Below, in pieces: positions 9,474-17,297 of a DNA stretch of 64,000 nt. The stretch covers positions 65,957 through 129,956 of the forward strand of contig DATCMU010000012.1 of the NCBI GenBank assembly GCA_036563245.1, in the 5' to 3' direction. Below the pieces are notes generated by a model that searched no databases, had not been told where the DNA came from, and was given only the letters and a program-made list of their open reading frames with translations. Source of the DNA: DATCMU01 sp036563245 (GTDB taxonomy: Bacteria > Pseudomonadota > Alphaproteobacteria > Rhizobiales > Devosiaceae). The translations under genes were made by a program, and so were the position numbers. Every line of letters begins with the position of its first letter. Within the stretch, counting starts at the first letter, position 1.

Positions 9474-10409
9474 CTAGAATACGAACTCCGCCCAAAGAAC
9501 TGCGGTCAGGGCCAGCCCAACAAGATGGTTGGCCTTGAAGCGTTGCAGGCAATTGCCCGAGTCCGAGGGATCGAGCGTCACCACCTGCCAGGCCAGCAGC
9601 GCCGCCGGGACGGCCATCAGCGTGACGAAGACGACGCCGCCGCCTGCCGCAAGCCCGGCACCGGTCCAGACTGCAAAGGCGCCGAGATAGAAGATCCCGA
9701 CCATCGTGCGGGCGTGGTCGCCGAACAGCCTGGCTGTCGACTTCACCCCGATCAGGGCGTCGTCTTCGATGTCCTGCAGCGCGTAGATCGTGTCATAGCC
9801 GATCGTCCACAGGATGCATCCCGCATAGAGCAGCACCGAGGGTGCGAAAAGGGCGCCCATATTGGCCGTCCAGCCCAGAAGTGCTCCCCAGGAAAACGCG
9901 ATGCCGAGGAAAAGTTGCGGCCACCAGGTGATCCGTTTCATGAACGGGTAGATCGCCACGGGCAAAAGCGCGACCAGGCCCAGCCGGATTGTCTCGCCGT
10001 TGAACTGGAGAAGGACTGCCAGCCCTGCCAGCGCCTGCAGGACCAGGAACGCGACCGCCTGCCAAAGCTTGACCTGGCCGGATGGCAGTGGACGCGAACG
10101 TGTTCGCGCGACCTTGTCGTCGATATTGCGGTCCACGATATCGTTGAAGGTGCAGCCAGCGCCGCGCATCACCACCGCGCCGACAAGGAACAGCGCGATA
10201 TGCATCCAGTTGAAGCCCGAGGGCGGCCGCGCCACGGCGGAAAGTCCGACCGCGAAGGCGCATGGCCAGAACAGGAGCCAGAAGCCGATCGGCCGGTCGT
10301 AGCGGGCCAGCCGGAAATAGGGCTTGAGAGGATCGGGCGCGAACCGGTCGACCCAGTTGCCGCGCTGTGCGTCCGCCACGGTGCCGCGATGAGAATTGCC
10401 CGTTTGCAT
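9474..10409 (-). CDS. ubiA: 4-hydroxybenzoate octaprenyltransferase UbiA
   Basis: UbiA attaches the polyprenyl tail to 4-hydroxybenzoate in ubiquinone synthesis, in the inner membrane. The 311-residue polytopic protein has both Asp-rich motifs, NDIVDRNIDDKVARTRSRPL and YALQDIEDDALIGVKST, plus YDRPIGFWLLFWP near the N-terminus. Two ATGs lie six bases apart (10415 and 10409); AGGG sits 8 bases before the second but only 2 before the first, so 10409 is chosen. Divergent from rsmE across a palindromic gap. The matching side-chain synthase may be the polyprenyl synthetase at 60 kb. Confidence 0.93.
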   Translation of the reverse strand: MQTGNSHRGTVADAQRGNWVDRFAPDPLKPYFRLARYDRPIGFWLLFWPCAFAVGLSAVARPPSGFNWMHIALFLVGAVVMRGAGCTFNDIVDRNIDDKVARTRSRPLPSGQVKLWQAVAFLVLQALAGLAVLLQFNGETIRLGLVALLPVAIYPFMKRITWWPQLFLGIAFSWGALLGWTANMGALFAPSVLLYAGCILWTIGYDTIYALQDIEDDALIGVKSTARLFGDHARTMVGIFYLGAFAVWTGAGLAAGGGVVFVTLMAVPAALLAWQVVTLDPSDSGNCLQRFKANHLVGLALTAVLWAEFVF

Positions 10410-10477
10410 TTGCATGTCCCTGTGCGCTAGTTCGAAAGGTGGACGTTGCGCCCTCCGCGCTCTCGATAGCATTTTCG

Positions 10478-10499
10478 GGACCGGTCGCGCGACCGGTCC
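10478..10499. repeat. 22-bp perfect palindrome between ubiA and rsmE
   Basis: Two 11-base arms (GGACCGGTCGC and its complement) abut without a spacer. They are flanked by GCATT at 10469-10473 and AATGC at 10501-10505, which extend the symmetry. It lies in the 126-base divergent region between ubiA and rsmE, 36 bases before the rsmE start. It could be an operator, a hairpin in a leader, or a small palindromic repeat unit. Confidence 0.75.
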
Positions 10500-10535
10500 G
10501 AATGCAAATTTCCAGCAAGGTCAGGTCGTTTCTCG

Positions 10536-11285
10536 ATGCCCCGTACCCACAAGACCTTACCGCGCCTGTTCCTCGACGCACCGCTGATGCAGGGCGGCGC
10601 GGTTGCCCTCGACAAGGACCAGACCAATTATCTGCTCAATGTTCTTCGCCGCCGCAGTGGAGACGCGGTCGTCGTCTTCAACGGCAGGGACGGGGCCTTT
10701 CTCGCCGCGATCGAGCAGCTGAGCAAGAAGACGGTAGGGCTTTCGCTGGGGGAGCGCACGGCCGCGCAGACCGCACCGTCCGACCTGTGGTATGGATTCG
10801 CCCCGCTCAAGTCGGCCCGGCTGGACTATGTCGTTCAAAAAGCCACCGAGATGGGCGCAGGGATCATTCAACCGGTCATCACGCGCCACACCCAGCTCAC
10901 CCGCATCAACCTGGACCGGCTGCGCGCCAATGCGCGTGAAGCCGCGGAACAATGCGAGGTCCTTTCGATCCCGCGTATCGATGACGAAATCGGTTTGCGC
11001 GAGCTTCTGGCGACCTGGCAGGATATCCATGGCGACCGCCAGCTCGTGTTCGCCGACGAAGGCGAGGAGGCCGCCTCGCCGGTTGCCGCGCTCGCCGCGA
11101 TCGAGGGCAGGCGGATCGGTCTCCTGATCGGGCCGGAGGGAGGATTTTCCGACGACGAACGCGAATTGCTCCGGGCACAGGCGTTTGTCGTACCGATCAG
11201 TCTTGGCCCCCGGATCCTGCGCGCCGATACGGCCGCGGTCGCGGCGCTGGCCGTGATCCAGTCAATCATCGGTGATTGGCGATAA
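10536..11285 (+). CDS. rsmE: 16S rRNA (uracil(1498)-N(3))-methyltransferase RsmE
   Basis: RsmE methylates N3 of U1498 in 16S rRNA with SAM as donor. The 249-residue protein has an N-terminal PUA-like part with QTNYLLNVLRRRSGD, and a SPOUT/trefoil-knot C-terminal part with IGLLIGPEGGFSDDE and ISLGPRILRADTAAVAAL, the SAM-binding knot. Length is normal. It is transcribed rightward, 86 bases ahead of gshA, an order seen in other Hyphomicrobiales. Confidence 0.94.
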   Translation: MPRTHKTLPRLFLDAPLMQGGAVALDKDQTNYLLNVLRRRSGDAVVVFNGRDGAFLAAIEQLSKKTVGLSLGERTAAQTAPSDLWYGFAPLKSARLDYVVQKATEMGAGIIQPVITRHTQLTRINLDRLRANAREAAEQCEVLSIPRIDDEIGLRELLATWQDIHGDRQLVFADEGEEAASPVAALAAIEGRRIGLLIGPEGGFSDDERELLRAQAFVVPISLGPRILRADTAAVAALAVIQSIIGDWR

Positions 11286-11290
11286 AGGGA

Positions 11291-11318
11291 TTGATTTCGC
11301 CTGATGAGGGACTATTGT
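11291..11318 (+). promoter_or_regulatory. possible sigma70 promoter for gshA
   Basis: TTGATT (11291-11296) and TATTGT (11313-11318) are separated by 16 bases and lie 54 bases before the chosen gshA start. Each hexamer matches four of six consensus bases, so this is only a candidate; gshA may also be read from the rsmE promoter. Confidence 0.35.
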
Positions 11319-11371
11319 CCCGGCGCCCGTCGTCAACGGACGGCGCGGTATCCTTGTTCTCGGGGGAACAC

Positions 11372-12739
11372 ATGGCCGAAGCCGGCGAAACGTCACCAGT
11401 AATCGAATCCCGCGCCGAAATGATCGAAGCGCTTTCGCGCGGCTGCAAGCCGAAGGCGGAGTGGCGTATCGGCACCGAGCACGAGAAGTTCACGTTCTAC
11501 CGCGATACCCGGCAGCCGGTGCCCTATGGCGGCGCGAATGGCATCCGCGCAATTCTGCAGGGCGTCATGGCCGAAGGGGGCTGGGAGCCGAACTATGATG
11601 GCGACAACATCATCGGGCTCAGCCATATGGACGGCTCGTCGATCTCGCTCGAACCCGGCGGACAACTGGAACTTTCGGGCGCGCCGCTCGCGACGATCCA
11701 TCAAACCTGTCACGAGACCCACGAACATCTCAAGCTTCTGCGCCGTGTGTGCGACCCGCTGAATATCGGCTTTCTCGGCCTCGGTGTCGCTCCGACCTGG
11801 AAACTCGAAGATATCCCGGCCATGCCCAAGAGCCGCTACGGCATCATGAAGCCGTATATGGAGAAGGTGGGAAGCCTTGGAACCTCGATGATGTTCCGAT
11901 CCTCGACGGTGCAGGTCAATCTCGATTTCTCGTCTGAAGCCGATATGGTCAGGAAGCTGCGCGTGGGGCTTGCGCTTCAACCCGTGGCGACGGCGCTCTT
12001 CGCAAATTCCCCGTTCGCCGGGGGTGAATTGAGCGGTTTCTTGTCCTTCCGTTCCCATATCTGGCTGAACACCGACAAGGATCGCACCGGGATGCTGCCC
12101 TTTGCCTTCGACGACGGCATGGGTTTTGAGCGCTACGTGGACTACGCGCTCGACGTCCCGATGTATTTCGTCATCCGGAACGGCCGCTACGTGGATTGCG
12201 CCGGGGAGAGCTTTCGGGCGTTCCTCGATGGCAAGCTGCCGCAACTCCCTGGCGAGCGCCCGACCCGCAAGGACTGGGAGGATCATCTCTCGACCCTGTT
12301 CCCTGAAGTCCGTCTCAAGCAGTTTCTCGAAATGCGCGGGGCGGACGGCGGTCCCTGGCAGGGCATCTGCGCCTTGCCCGCGCTCTGGACCGGCATTCTC
12401 TATGATGGGCAGGCGCTCGACGAGGCCTGGGACCTCGTGCGCCATTGGACCGCCGATGAGCGTGACCAGTTGCGCAAGGCCGTGCCCGTGGAAGCGCTCC
12501 ACGCCCCGTTCCGCAACGGCACGGTTGCCGATATCGCCCGCCAGATGGTCGATATTTCGCGTGGCGGCCTGGCCCGCCGCAACAGGACCAATTGGGAGGG
12601 CGCGGACGAGACGGTATTCCTCGCCCCGCTCGATCAGACCCTGACCCTTGGCAAGACGCCTGCGGAACGCCTGGTCGATCTCTACCGGGGCGAATGGAAT
12701 GGCGATCTCGACTGGATCTTCGAGGAATCGACGTTCTAG
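11372..12739 (+). CDS. gshA: glutamate--cysteine ligase GshA (plant/proteobacterial type)
   Basis: This enzyme joins glutamate and cysteine, the first step of glutathione synthesis. The 455-residue protein matches the GCL type of plants and alphaproteobacteria rather than the E. coli GshA type: WRIGTEHEKFTFY at the start of the catalytic core, NIIGLSHMDGSSISLEPGGQLELSGA, and MMFRSSTVQVNLDF. ATG 11372 is preceded by GGGGGAA; the frame stays open 96 bases further 5' and overlaps rsmE, but the shorter form matches the family length. The gene ends 4 bases before the first copy of an interspersed repeat. Confidence 0.95.
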   Translation: MAEAGETSPVIESRAEMIEALSRGCKPKAEWRIGTEHEKFTFYRDTRQPVPYGGANGIRAILQGVMAEGGWEPNYDGDNIIGLSHMDGSSISLEPGGQLELSGAPLATIHQTCHETHEHLKLLRRVCDPLNIGFLGLGVAPTWKLEDIPAMPKSRYGIMKPYMEKVGSLGTSMMFRSSTVQVNLDFSSEADMVRKLRVGLALQPVATALFANSPFAGGELSGFLSFRSHIWLNTDKDRTGMLPFAFDDGMGFERYVDYALDVPMYFVIRNGRYVDCAGESFRAFLDGKLPQLPGERPTRKDWEDHLSTLFPEVRLKQFLEMRGADGGPWQGICALPALWTGILYDGQALDEAWDLVRHWTADERDQLRKAVPVEALHAPFRNGTVADIARQMVDISRGGLARRNRTNWEGADETVFLAPLDQTLTLGKTPAERLVDLYRGEWNGDLDWIFEESTF

Positions 12740-12743
12740 GACC

Positions 12744-12839
12744 TGTCACGTCTTGATGGGATCAAAACGTATGGCCCAAGTCATTGAATTGTCGCATGTT
12801 CGAACCGGAAAACCCGGTACCCACTTTTCCCGAACATGC
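12744..12839 (+). repeat. interspersed mosaic palindromic repeat, copy 1
   Basis: A 96-bp element matching, in reverse complement, 38245-38339 with 11 differences by eye (about 88% identity). It holds two palindromes: a short hairpin at 12751-12769 (in copy 2 GTTTTGAT / ATCAAAAC, one mismatch here) and a longer one bounded by GCATGTTC (12794-12801) and GAACATGC (12832-12839). It lies in the gap after gshA. The architecture resembles RIME-like intergenic elements of rhizobia, but identity with a named family is not shown. Confidence 0.85.
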
Positions 12840-12894
12840 TCCAGGTGGCGCCCGCGAGCCCCGATATTGGGGCCCGCAAGGCCATTGAACGACA

Positions 12895-12931
12895 GGAGCC
12901 GCGGCCCCGATGCAATCGGAATCGCGGCTCC
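12895..12931. terminator. long hairpin between gshA and the ABC permease
   Basis: An outer 9-bp stem (GGAGCCGCG / CGCGGCTCC) and an inner 5-bp stem (CCGAT / ATCGG) around the loop GCA form a stable hairpin, 27 bases downstream of the leftward ABC permease stop and about 155 bases after gshA. Neither side has a clear T-run, so it may be a terminator of the weaker kind or an RNA-stabilising structure. Confidence 0.5.
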
Positions 12932-12957
12932 CGGTTCGAGCGGTATGTAACGGTCAG

Positions 12958-13722
12958 CTACCGCGTCTGCTGGCGAAACACCAGATTGCCCACATATGCG
13001 GCCAGGAACACGATGACGACGGCTAGGCCCACGCCGAGAAGCGTCGAGGGGCCAAGAAGATCGCCCCGGAAGATGGCGCGTTCGGCATCGACCACGTGCT
13101 TGATCGGGTTGATGTCGCTCAGGATCTGCAGCCAGCGCGGCGCCAGCGTCATCGGCAACAGGATCCCCGACAACAACAGGATCGGCAAGGCAATGGTGTT
13201 GACCAGCGGCGCCAGCGCATCCTCGCTCTTGAGCGCCAGCCCGGCCGCGTAGGACAGATAGGCGAACGCTGCACCGAGCAGGGCAACGACGAACAGGCCC
13301 CCGATCACGGCCTGCATCGAGATGCGCAGACCGAACAGATAGGCGACCCCCATCAGGACCGCGCCCTGAATGGTAATCATCAGGATGTCGCGCAGAACCC
13401 GTCCGGAAATGAGCGCGGTGCGGCTTGCCGGGGTAACCATCATGCGGTCGATCACTCCGTTTCGCCATTCCGCGATGATGCCGAAGCCAACGAAAAAGGC
13501 GCCGAAAATGCCCAGTTGCACGAGAAGGCCCGGCACGAACACCTGCCAGGCATCGCCCGGAGGAAATCCCGGCGTGTTGGCGATCCGCTGCAACAACGGC
13601 CCGAAGAGGGCCAGATAGAGGATCGGCTGCATCAGCGAAATCATCAGCCAGACGGGGTTCTGCAGCGCAATGGTCAGCGATCGGCGGAACACGACCAGGC
13701 TGTCATGGAAATATTTCTTCAT
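12958..13722 (-). CDS. ABC-2 type transporter permease
   Basis: A 254-residue membrane protein of the ABC-2 (DrrB/NodJ-like) family with about six hydrophobic segments and the family-typical stretch NGVIDRMMVTPASRTALISGRVLRD. It pairs with the ATPase immediately upstream: GAGGAG overlapping the ATPase stop region serves as its ribosome site and only 11 bases separate them. Together they form a half-size exporter, most likely for a drug or other hydrophobic compound. The substrate is not readable from sequence. Confidence 0.9.
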   Translation of the reverse strand: MKKYFHDSLVVFRRSLTIALQNPVWLMISLMQPILYLALFGPLLQRIANTPGFPPGDAWQVFVPGLLVQLGIFGAFFVGFGIIAEWRNGVIDRMMVTPASRTALISGRVLRDILMITIQGAVLMGVAYLFGLRISMQAVIGGLFVVALLGAAFAYLSYAAGLALKSEDALAPLVNTIALPILLLSGILLPMTLAPRWLQILSDINPIKHVVDAERAIFRGDLLGPSTLLGVGLAVVIVFLAAYVGNLVFRQQTR

Positions 13723-13733
13723 CGTTCTACTCC

Positions 13734-14705
13734 TCAGTCGCGTAGCGACCGACCGGTAAGGGTCAGGAAAACATCATCGAGAGTGGGCCGGGCGACTTCG
13801 ACGCCGATGGCCTCGATGTCCCGGGCGGTAAGGTCGCGCAGAAGGCGCGGCAGGCTCGCAGCACCGTCCTGTACCTGCACCCTGACCACATTGCCCTCGA
13901 CCATCGGCGCACTGGCGCCCGCCAGCGCCCCGCCAATCTCGGCGGCGGCTTCCGCATCCTCGTTGTCGCGCAGGGTCAGGGTGATTGCATCGCCCGAAAC
14001 CGTCTTCTTCAGTTCCTTGGGCGTGCCCTGGCTGACGATCCGGCCATGATCGATGATCAGGATGCGGTCGGACAGTGAATCGGCTTCGTCCATGTAGTGG
14101 GTGGTCAGGAACACCGTGGTGCCGAATTCGTCGCGCAATTTGCGGATGTGATTCCACAGGTTGGCGCGCGATTGCGGGTCCAGCCCGGTGGTCGGCTCGT
14201 CCAGGAAGACCACTTGTGGCTGGTGAATGAGTCCCATGACAATGTCGAGCCGCCGTCTCTGCCCGCCCGACAGGGCGCTGCATTTCTTTGCCCAGATGTC
14301 TTCAAGCTCCAGGGCCGCCAGCAGGTCCTCGCCCCGCTTGCGGGCCGTGGCCCGATCGATGCCAAAGAGTTCGGCATGCCAGACGATTTCGTCCCCTGCC
14401 TTGGCATCGCCGCTGGTGCTGCCGCTTTGCGGCACATAGCCGATGCGCCGCCTGACCTCGACCGGATCGCGTCTCAGATCGACGCCGGCGACAGTCGCCG
14501 ACCCGTCGGTGGGCTCCAGAAGTGTGCATAGCATCTTCAGCGTCGTCGTCTTGCCCGCCCCGTTGGGACCGAGAAATCCGACGATTTCACCTTTCTGCAC
14601 CTCGAAATCTATGCTGCGCACGGCTTCGAATACCGATTTTCGCGTCTTGAACGTCCGTCGCAGCCCCTTGGCCACGATCATTGGCCCGTTATCGCCGTTT
14701 TCCAT
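13734..14705 (-). CDS. ABC transporter ATP-binding protein (DrrA-like)
   Basis: A 323-residue ATPase of the daunorubicin-resistance (DrrA) type. Walker A GPNGAGKTT is at residues 46-54, the signature LSGGQRRR at 145-152 and Walker B FLDEP at 167-171. A roughly 100-residue C-terminal extension typical of DrrA follows. It is divergent from a MarR-family gene, with an inverted repeat in the 55-base gap, so the pump is probably repressed by that regulator and induced by a ligand. Confidence 0.92.
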   Translation of the reverse strand: MENGDNGPMIVAKGLRRTFKTRKSVFEAVRSIDFEVQKGEIVGFLGPNGAGKTTTLKMLCTLLEPTDGSATVAGVDLRRDPVEVRRRIGYVPQSGSTSGDAKAGDEIVWHAELFGIDRATARKRGEDLLAALELEDIWAKKCSALSGGQRRRLDIVMGLIHQPQVVFLDEPTTGLDPQSRANLWNHIRKLRDEFGTTVFLTTHYMDEADSLSDRILIIDHGRIVSQGTPKELKKTVSGDAITLTLRDNEDAEAAAEIGGALAGASAPMVEGNVVRVQVQDGAASLPRLLRDLTARDIEAIGVEVARPTLDDVFLTLTGRSLRD

Positions 14706-14720
14706 ATTGACCCCGTCGTA

Positions 14721-14755
14721 TATCTTGATAAATTGATATTTCGAAAATCGAGATA
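14721..14755. promoter_or_regulatory. candidate MarR operator between the exporter and marR genes
   Basis: TATCTTGAT (14721-14729) and ATCGAGATA (14747-14755) form a 9-bp inverted repeat with one mismatch around an AT-rich centre that itself contains TTCGAA. The element fills most of the 55-base divergent gap and would overlap promoters of both genes. Operator function is inferred from position and symmetry. Confidence 0.55.
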
Positions 14756-14760
14756 ACTGA

Positions 14761-15345
14761 ATGAAGAACGAAAATCAAGCACCGATTTCCGCGGATCTGA
14801 TGCGGGCCCTCAGGGCACACCAGAATGCGTCCGACGTGATGGATACGGCGGTCAGCGATCTGCTTGGCATCAACCGCACGGACGGCATGTGCATCGACAT
14901 TGTCGATCAGCATGGCCGGATTTCTGCCGGCGAACTGGCGACCGCGCTGGGTCTGTCCACCGGCGCCGTGACAACTGTCATCGATCGCATGGAGAAGGCG
15001 GGATACCTCAGGCGCGTGCCCGATCCGGATGACCGCCGGCGCGTGTTGACCGAATTGACCGATGACGCACGGCTGATCACCGGCCTGATCTTCGAGCAGA
15101 TGGGCGATCTCGGGCGTGCCCTGATGGGGAAGATGTCCGAAGAAGAGCAACGGCTTGTGACGCGCTTCCTGGAAGTCAGCGCCGCGATGAACCAGGACAT
15201 GGCCGCCGGCCTGCGAAAGCACGTACCAAAGGGGCCAGCCGATTTCGAGGAACGCCTGCGCCGCGCCCGCAGTTTCCACCGCGATCAGAAACGGGCGGTC
15301 GAGATGCTGCAGACCCTGCTGGGCGCCGAATCCGAGGGTGAATGA
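14761..15345 (+). CDS. MarR family transcriptional regulator
   Basis: A 194-residue winged-helix regulator. The recognition region reads ISAGELATALGLSTGAVTTVIDRMEKAGYLRRVPDPDDRRRVLTEL (about residues 58-103), with the DDRR wing typical of MarR proteins. The C-terminal helices (about 110-194) are longer than in many MarR proteins. It is divergent from the DrrAB-like exporter and probably represses both the exporter and itself. The inducing ligand is unknown. Confidence 0.88.
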   Translation: MKNENQAPISADLMRALRAHQNASDVMDTAVSDLLGINRTDGMCIDIVDQHGRISAGELATALGLSTGAVTTVIDRMEKAGYLRRVPDPDDRRRVLTELTDDARLITGLIFEQMGDLGRALMGKMSEEEQRLVTRFLEVSAAMNQDMAAGLRKHVPKGPADFEERLRRARSFHRDQKRAVEMLQTLLGAESEGE

Positions 15346-15366
15346 GCGGGTGGGCCCGCCGCCGGC

Positions 15367-16257
15367 CTATTCGGCTGCGGCCAGGGCGCCGTCGTGGCCT
15401 TCCAGATTTCCCATGGTGGCCACGATATGGTTCGCCAGCGCATCGTAGATGCCCCCATAGGCGTGGCTGGCGCGCATCAGCGCGATCTGGGCATCCCGAA
15501 GTCGCGGCAGGCCGGCATCCTGCGCCAGTACGCGCATTCCGGGCTGCAATGCGCTCTCGGGGAGAAAGCCTACCGCGAGATCGGAAAGAACCGCGCTGGC
15601 GATGGCCGTGGCGTTGGACGAGGTATACGCGATGCGATAGTCCCGCCCGATCCGGTTGAGTTCCTCGATGGCATTGGCGCGCCAGTAGCAACATTGCGGA
15701 CCGCAGGCGAGGGGCAGGGGATCGGTTCCCAGCGCCACGCCGCCATGGCTCGTCACCCAGAACATCTTCTCGGTGCGAAACAATTCGCCGAACTCGTGAT
15801 TGGTGCCCTGGGTGAACACGATGATATCGAACTGTCCGCTGCGCATGCCGGCCAGCAATTCCTCGGAAGCCTTGCAGCGTACATCGACCATGATCTTGGG
15901 GTGCGTGCGCTGGAACCCCGACAGGATCACCGGCAGGAGCCGCACCGCGTAGTCGTCGGGAACGCCAAAACGGATATTGCCGGCCAGAACTTCATCGGAA
16001 AACGTGTCGACGATTTCGGCGTTGATGCGCAGCATGCGCCGAGCCAGTGAATAGAGCGTATCCCCTTCCGGGGTCAGCGAGATTGACCGGCCGTCCCGCT
16101 TGAACAGCGATTGGCCCAGGCGTTCCTCAAGCCGCTTGATCTGCATGGACACCGCCGACTGGGTCTTATGCACCTGTCGGGCGGCCTCTGTGAAACTGCC
16201 GCAATCGGCAATCACGCAGAAGGTTTGCAGTTGGTCGAGATCGAGGGGCGAACTCAT
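15367..16257 (-). CDS. LysR family transcriptional regulator
   Basis: A 296-residue LysR regulator: helix-turn-helix at about residues 5-60 (LDQLQTFCVIADCGSFTEAARQVHKTQSAVSMQIKRLEERLG), then a type 2 periplasmic-binding-fold effector domain. Start 16257 (MSSPLDLDQ) matches the usual family N-terminus; longer starts at 16266 and 16287 would run into the candidate LysR box. It is divergent from a DUF1127 gene, a pairing that suggests that gene as target. Ends 21 bases from the convergent MarR gene. Confidence 0.88.
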   Translation of the reverse strand: MSSPLDLDQLQTFCVIADCGSFTEAARQVHKTQSAVSMQIKRLEERLGQSLFKRDGRSISLTPEGDTLYSLARRMLRINAEIVDTFSDEVLAGNIRFGVPDDYAVRLLPVILSGFQRTHPKIMVDVRCKASEELLAGMRSGQFDIIVFTQGTNHEFGELFRTEKMFWVTSHGGVALGTDPLPLACGPQCCYWRANAIEELNRIGRDYRIAYTSSNATAIASAVLSDLAVGFLPESALQPGMRVLAQDAGLPRLRDAQIALMRASHAYGGIYDALANHIVATMGNLEGHDGALAAAE

Positions 16258-16273
16258 GGCAATCATCACGGTA

Positions 16274-16288
16274 ATTGATCGGCACAAT
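16274..16288. promoter_or_regulatory. candidate LysR-type binding box (T-N11-A)
   Basis: ATTG-N7-CAAT (16274-16277 and 16285-16288) is an exact inverted repeat with the T-N11-A spacing of LysR-type recognition sites. It lies 17 bases upstream of the LysR start and 128 bases before the divergent DUF1127 gene, where autoregulation and activation sites usually are. Such a short motif can occur by chance. Confidence 0.5.
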
Positions 16289-16416
16289 GAAATCTATTTG
16301 TTAGACTGATGGAATGCAAGCGCCTAATAAGGCGATCACCGGCGCTCAAGCAAGGCGCTGGAGAGGACAAGCCCGCTCCCTCCCCCGGCGGGTACCCGAC
16401 ATTCTGGAGATGAACA

Positions 16417-16692
16417 ATGGCCTACTTGCTTTCGAGCGAGCGGCCCACGGCCGCCGCTGTTCCCGCTTCGCTCTTCGCGAAGGTTACGCGCTGGCTGGTG
16501 GATGGCCTACGTGCCAATTCCGAGCGGCGTGCAGTGCGCAGCCTGCTCGACCTCGACGATGCCCGCCTTGCCGACCTTGGTGTGACCCGCTCTGATATCT
16601 ATCAGGCCCTGCGCGGCGATAGCCGGCACTCCGGCCTTTCCCTGGCCCGGTCGCGCGCCCGTCGGTCCGCACTGCCCTTCAACGGCTTCTGA
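16417..16692 (+). CDS. DUF1127 domain-containing small protein
   Basis: A 91-residue basic protein with a C-terminal YjiS-like DUF1127 motif, RRAVRSLLDLDDARLADLGVTRSDI (about residues 38-62). In alphaproteobacteria such Arg-rich proteins are linked to RNA turnover and phosphate or carbon metabolism, but the role of this one is unknown. The start has GGAGATGAACA just upstream. It is divergent from a LysR gene and is followed by a strong intrinsic terminator, so it is a single-gene transcript. Confidence 0.85.
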   Translation: MAYLLSSERPTAAAVPASLFAKVTRWLVDGLRANSERRAVRSLLDLDDARLADLGVTRSDIYQALRGDSRHSGLSLARSRARRSALPFNGF

Positions 16693-16752
16693 GCCGGGGC
16701 CCTTCTCGGCCCCGTCTCCCCATTCCGCCTTCCCTTTGAAGAACCCTGACCC

Positions 16753-16783
16753 TGCCGGACCTTCGGGTCCGGCATTTTTTTTT
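16753..16783 (+). terminator. Rho-independent terminator of the DUF1127 gene
   Basis: TGCCGGACC, a TTCG tetraloop and GGTCCGGCA make a perfect 9-bp stem followed by nine T residues. This is the clearest intrinsic terminator in the window, 61 bases after the stop codon. Confidence 0.95.
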
Positions 16784-16787
16784 AACG

Positions 16788-17297
16788 TCAGGGCAGGGCG
16801 TTGAAGCCGTCGCCGAACCCGTTGAGTGAGACCGGGATGCCGATGCCTTCCTCGGGGGTCTTGAACACCACGAAGATCGCATTCTTGCCATCGGAGAGCG
16901 TTTTCACAAGCGCGTCGTCCATTACCACTTCGGCCACGCACCCATTGGGCAGGCACCGCACGAATGCGACGCGCCCCATGTCGGTGCCGTCGACATTGAG
17001 CCCCAGCCCGTTCGGCAGCAGCACGCCGAGCGGGGCCAGTACGCGCAGCAGCCGTGCCTTCTTGTCGGCGGTCTTGAGCACGATGACCGACAGCGCGACA
17101 TTGGGCTGGTCCTCGGCGGTGACGTTCTGGATGATCGCGCACTGCTCGAAACTGGCGCCGGGCGGGGTATCGCAGCTCATCTGCCAATCGCCGTACTGCG
17201 CCTTGACGATGCCCTGCGCCGCGGCGCCCTGGACCAGTCCGAACATGGTGCCTGCCGCAAGCACGATTGCGGCCAAAATCTGAAACTTGTTGCGCAT
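16788..17297 (-). CDS. invasion associated locus B (IalB) family protein
   Basis: A 169-residue secreted protein of the IalB family. A signal peptide is clear (MRNKFQILAAIVLAAGTMFG followed by LVQGAAAQ, cleavage expected near residue 28). The mature part has YGDWQMSCDTPPG, CAIIQ and RCLPNGCVAEV, with the paired cysteines of the family. IalB is named from Bartonella, but most homologues are periplasmic or envelope proteins of unknown role in free-living alphaproteobacteria. The start at 17297 is chosen because the signal peptide begins there; the frame is open much further 5'. Confidence 0.85.
   Translation of the reverse strand: MRNKFQILAAIVLAAGTMFGLVQGAAAQGIVKAQYGDWQMSCDTPPGASFEQCAIIQNVTAEDQPNVALSVIVLKTADKKARLLRVLAPLGVLLPNGLGLNVDGTDMGRVAFVRCLPNGCVAEVVMDDALVKTLSDGKNAIFVVFKTPEEGIGIPVSLNGFGDGFNALP

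Noticed and set aside
12794..12839. GTTCGAAC-type sequence as a tRNA T-arm
   Set aside because: No acceptor or anticodon arm can be built around it; it belongs to the palindromic repeat and recurs at 38245-38289.
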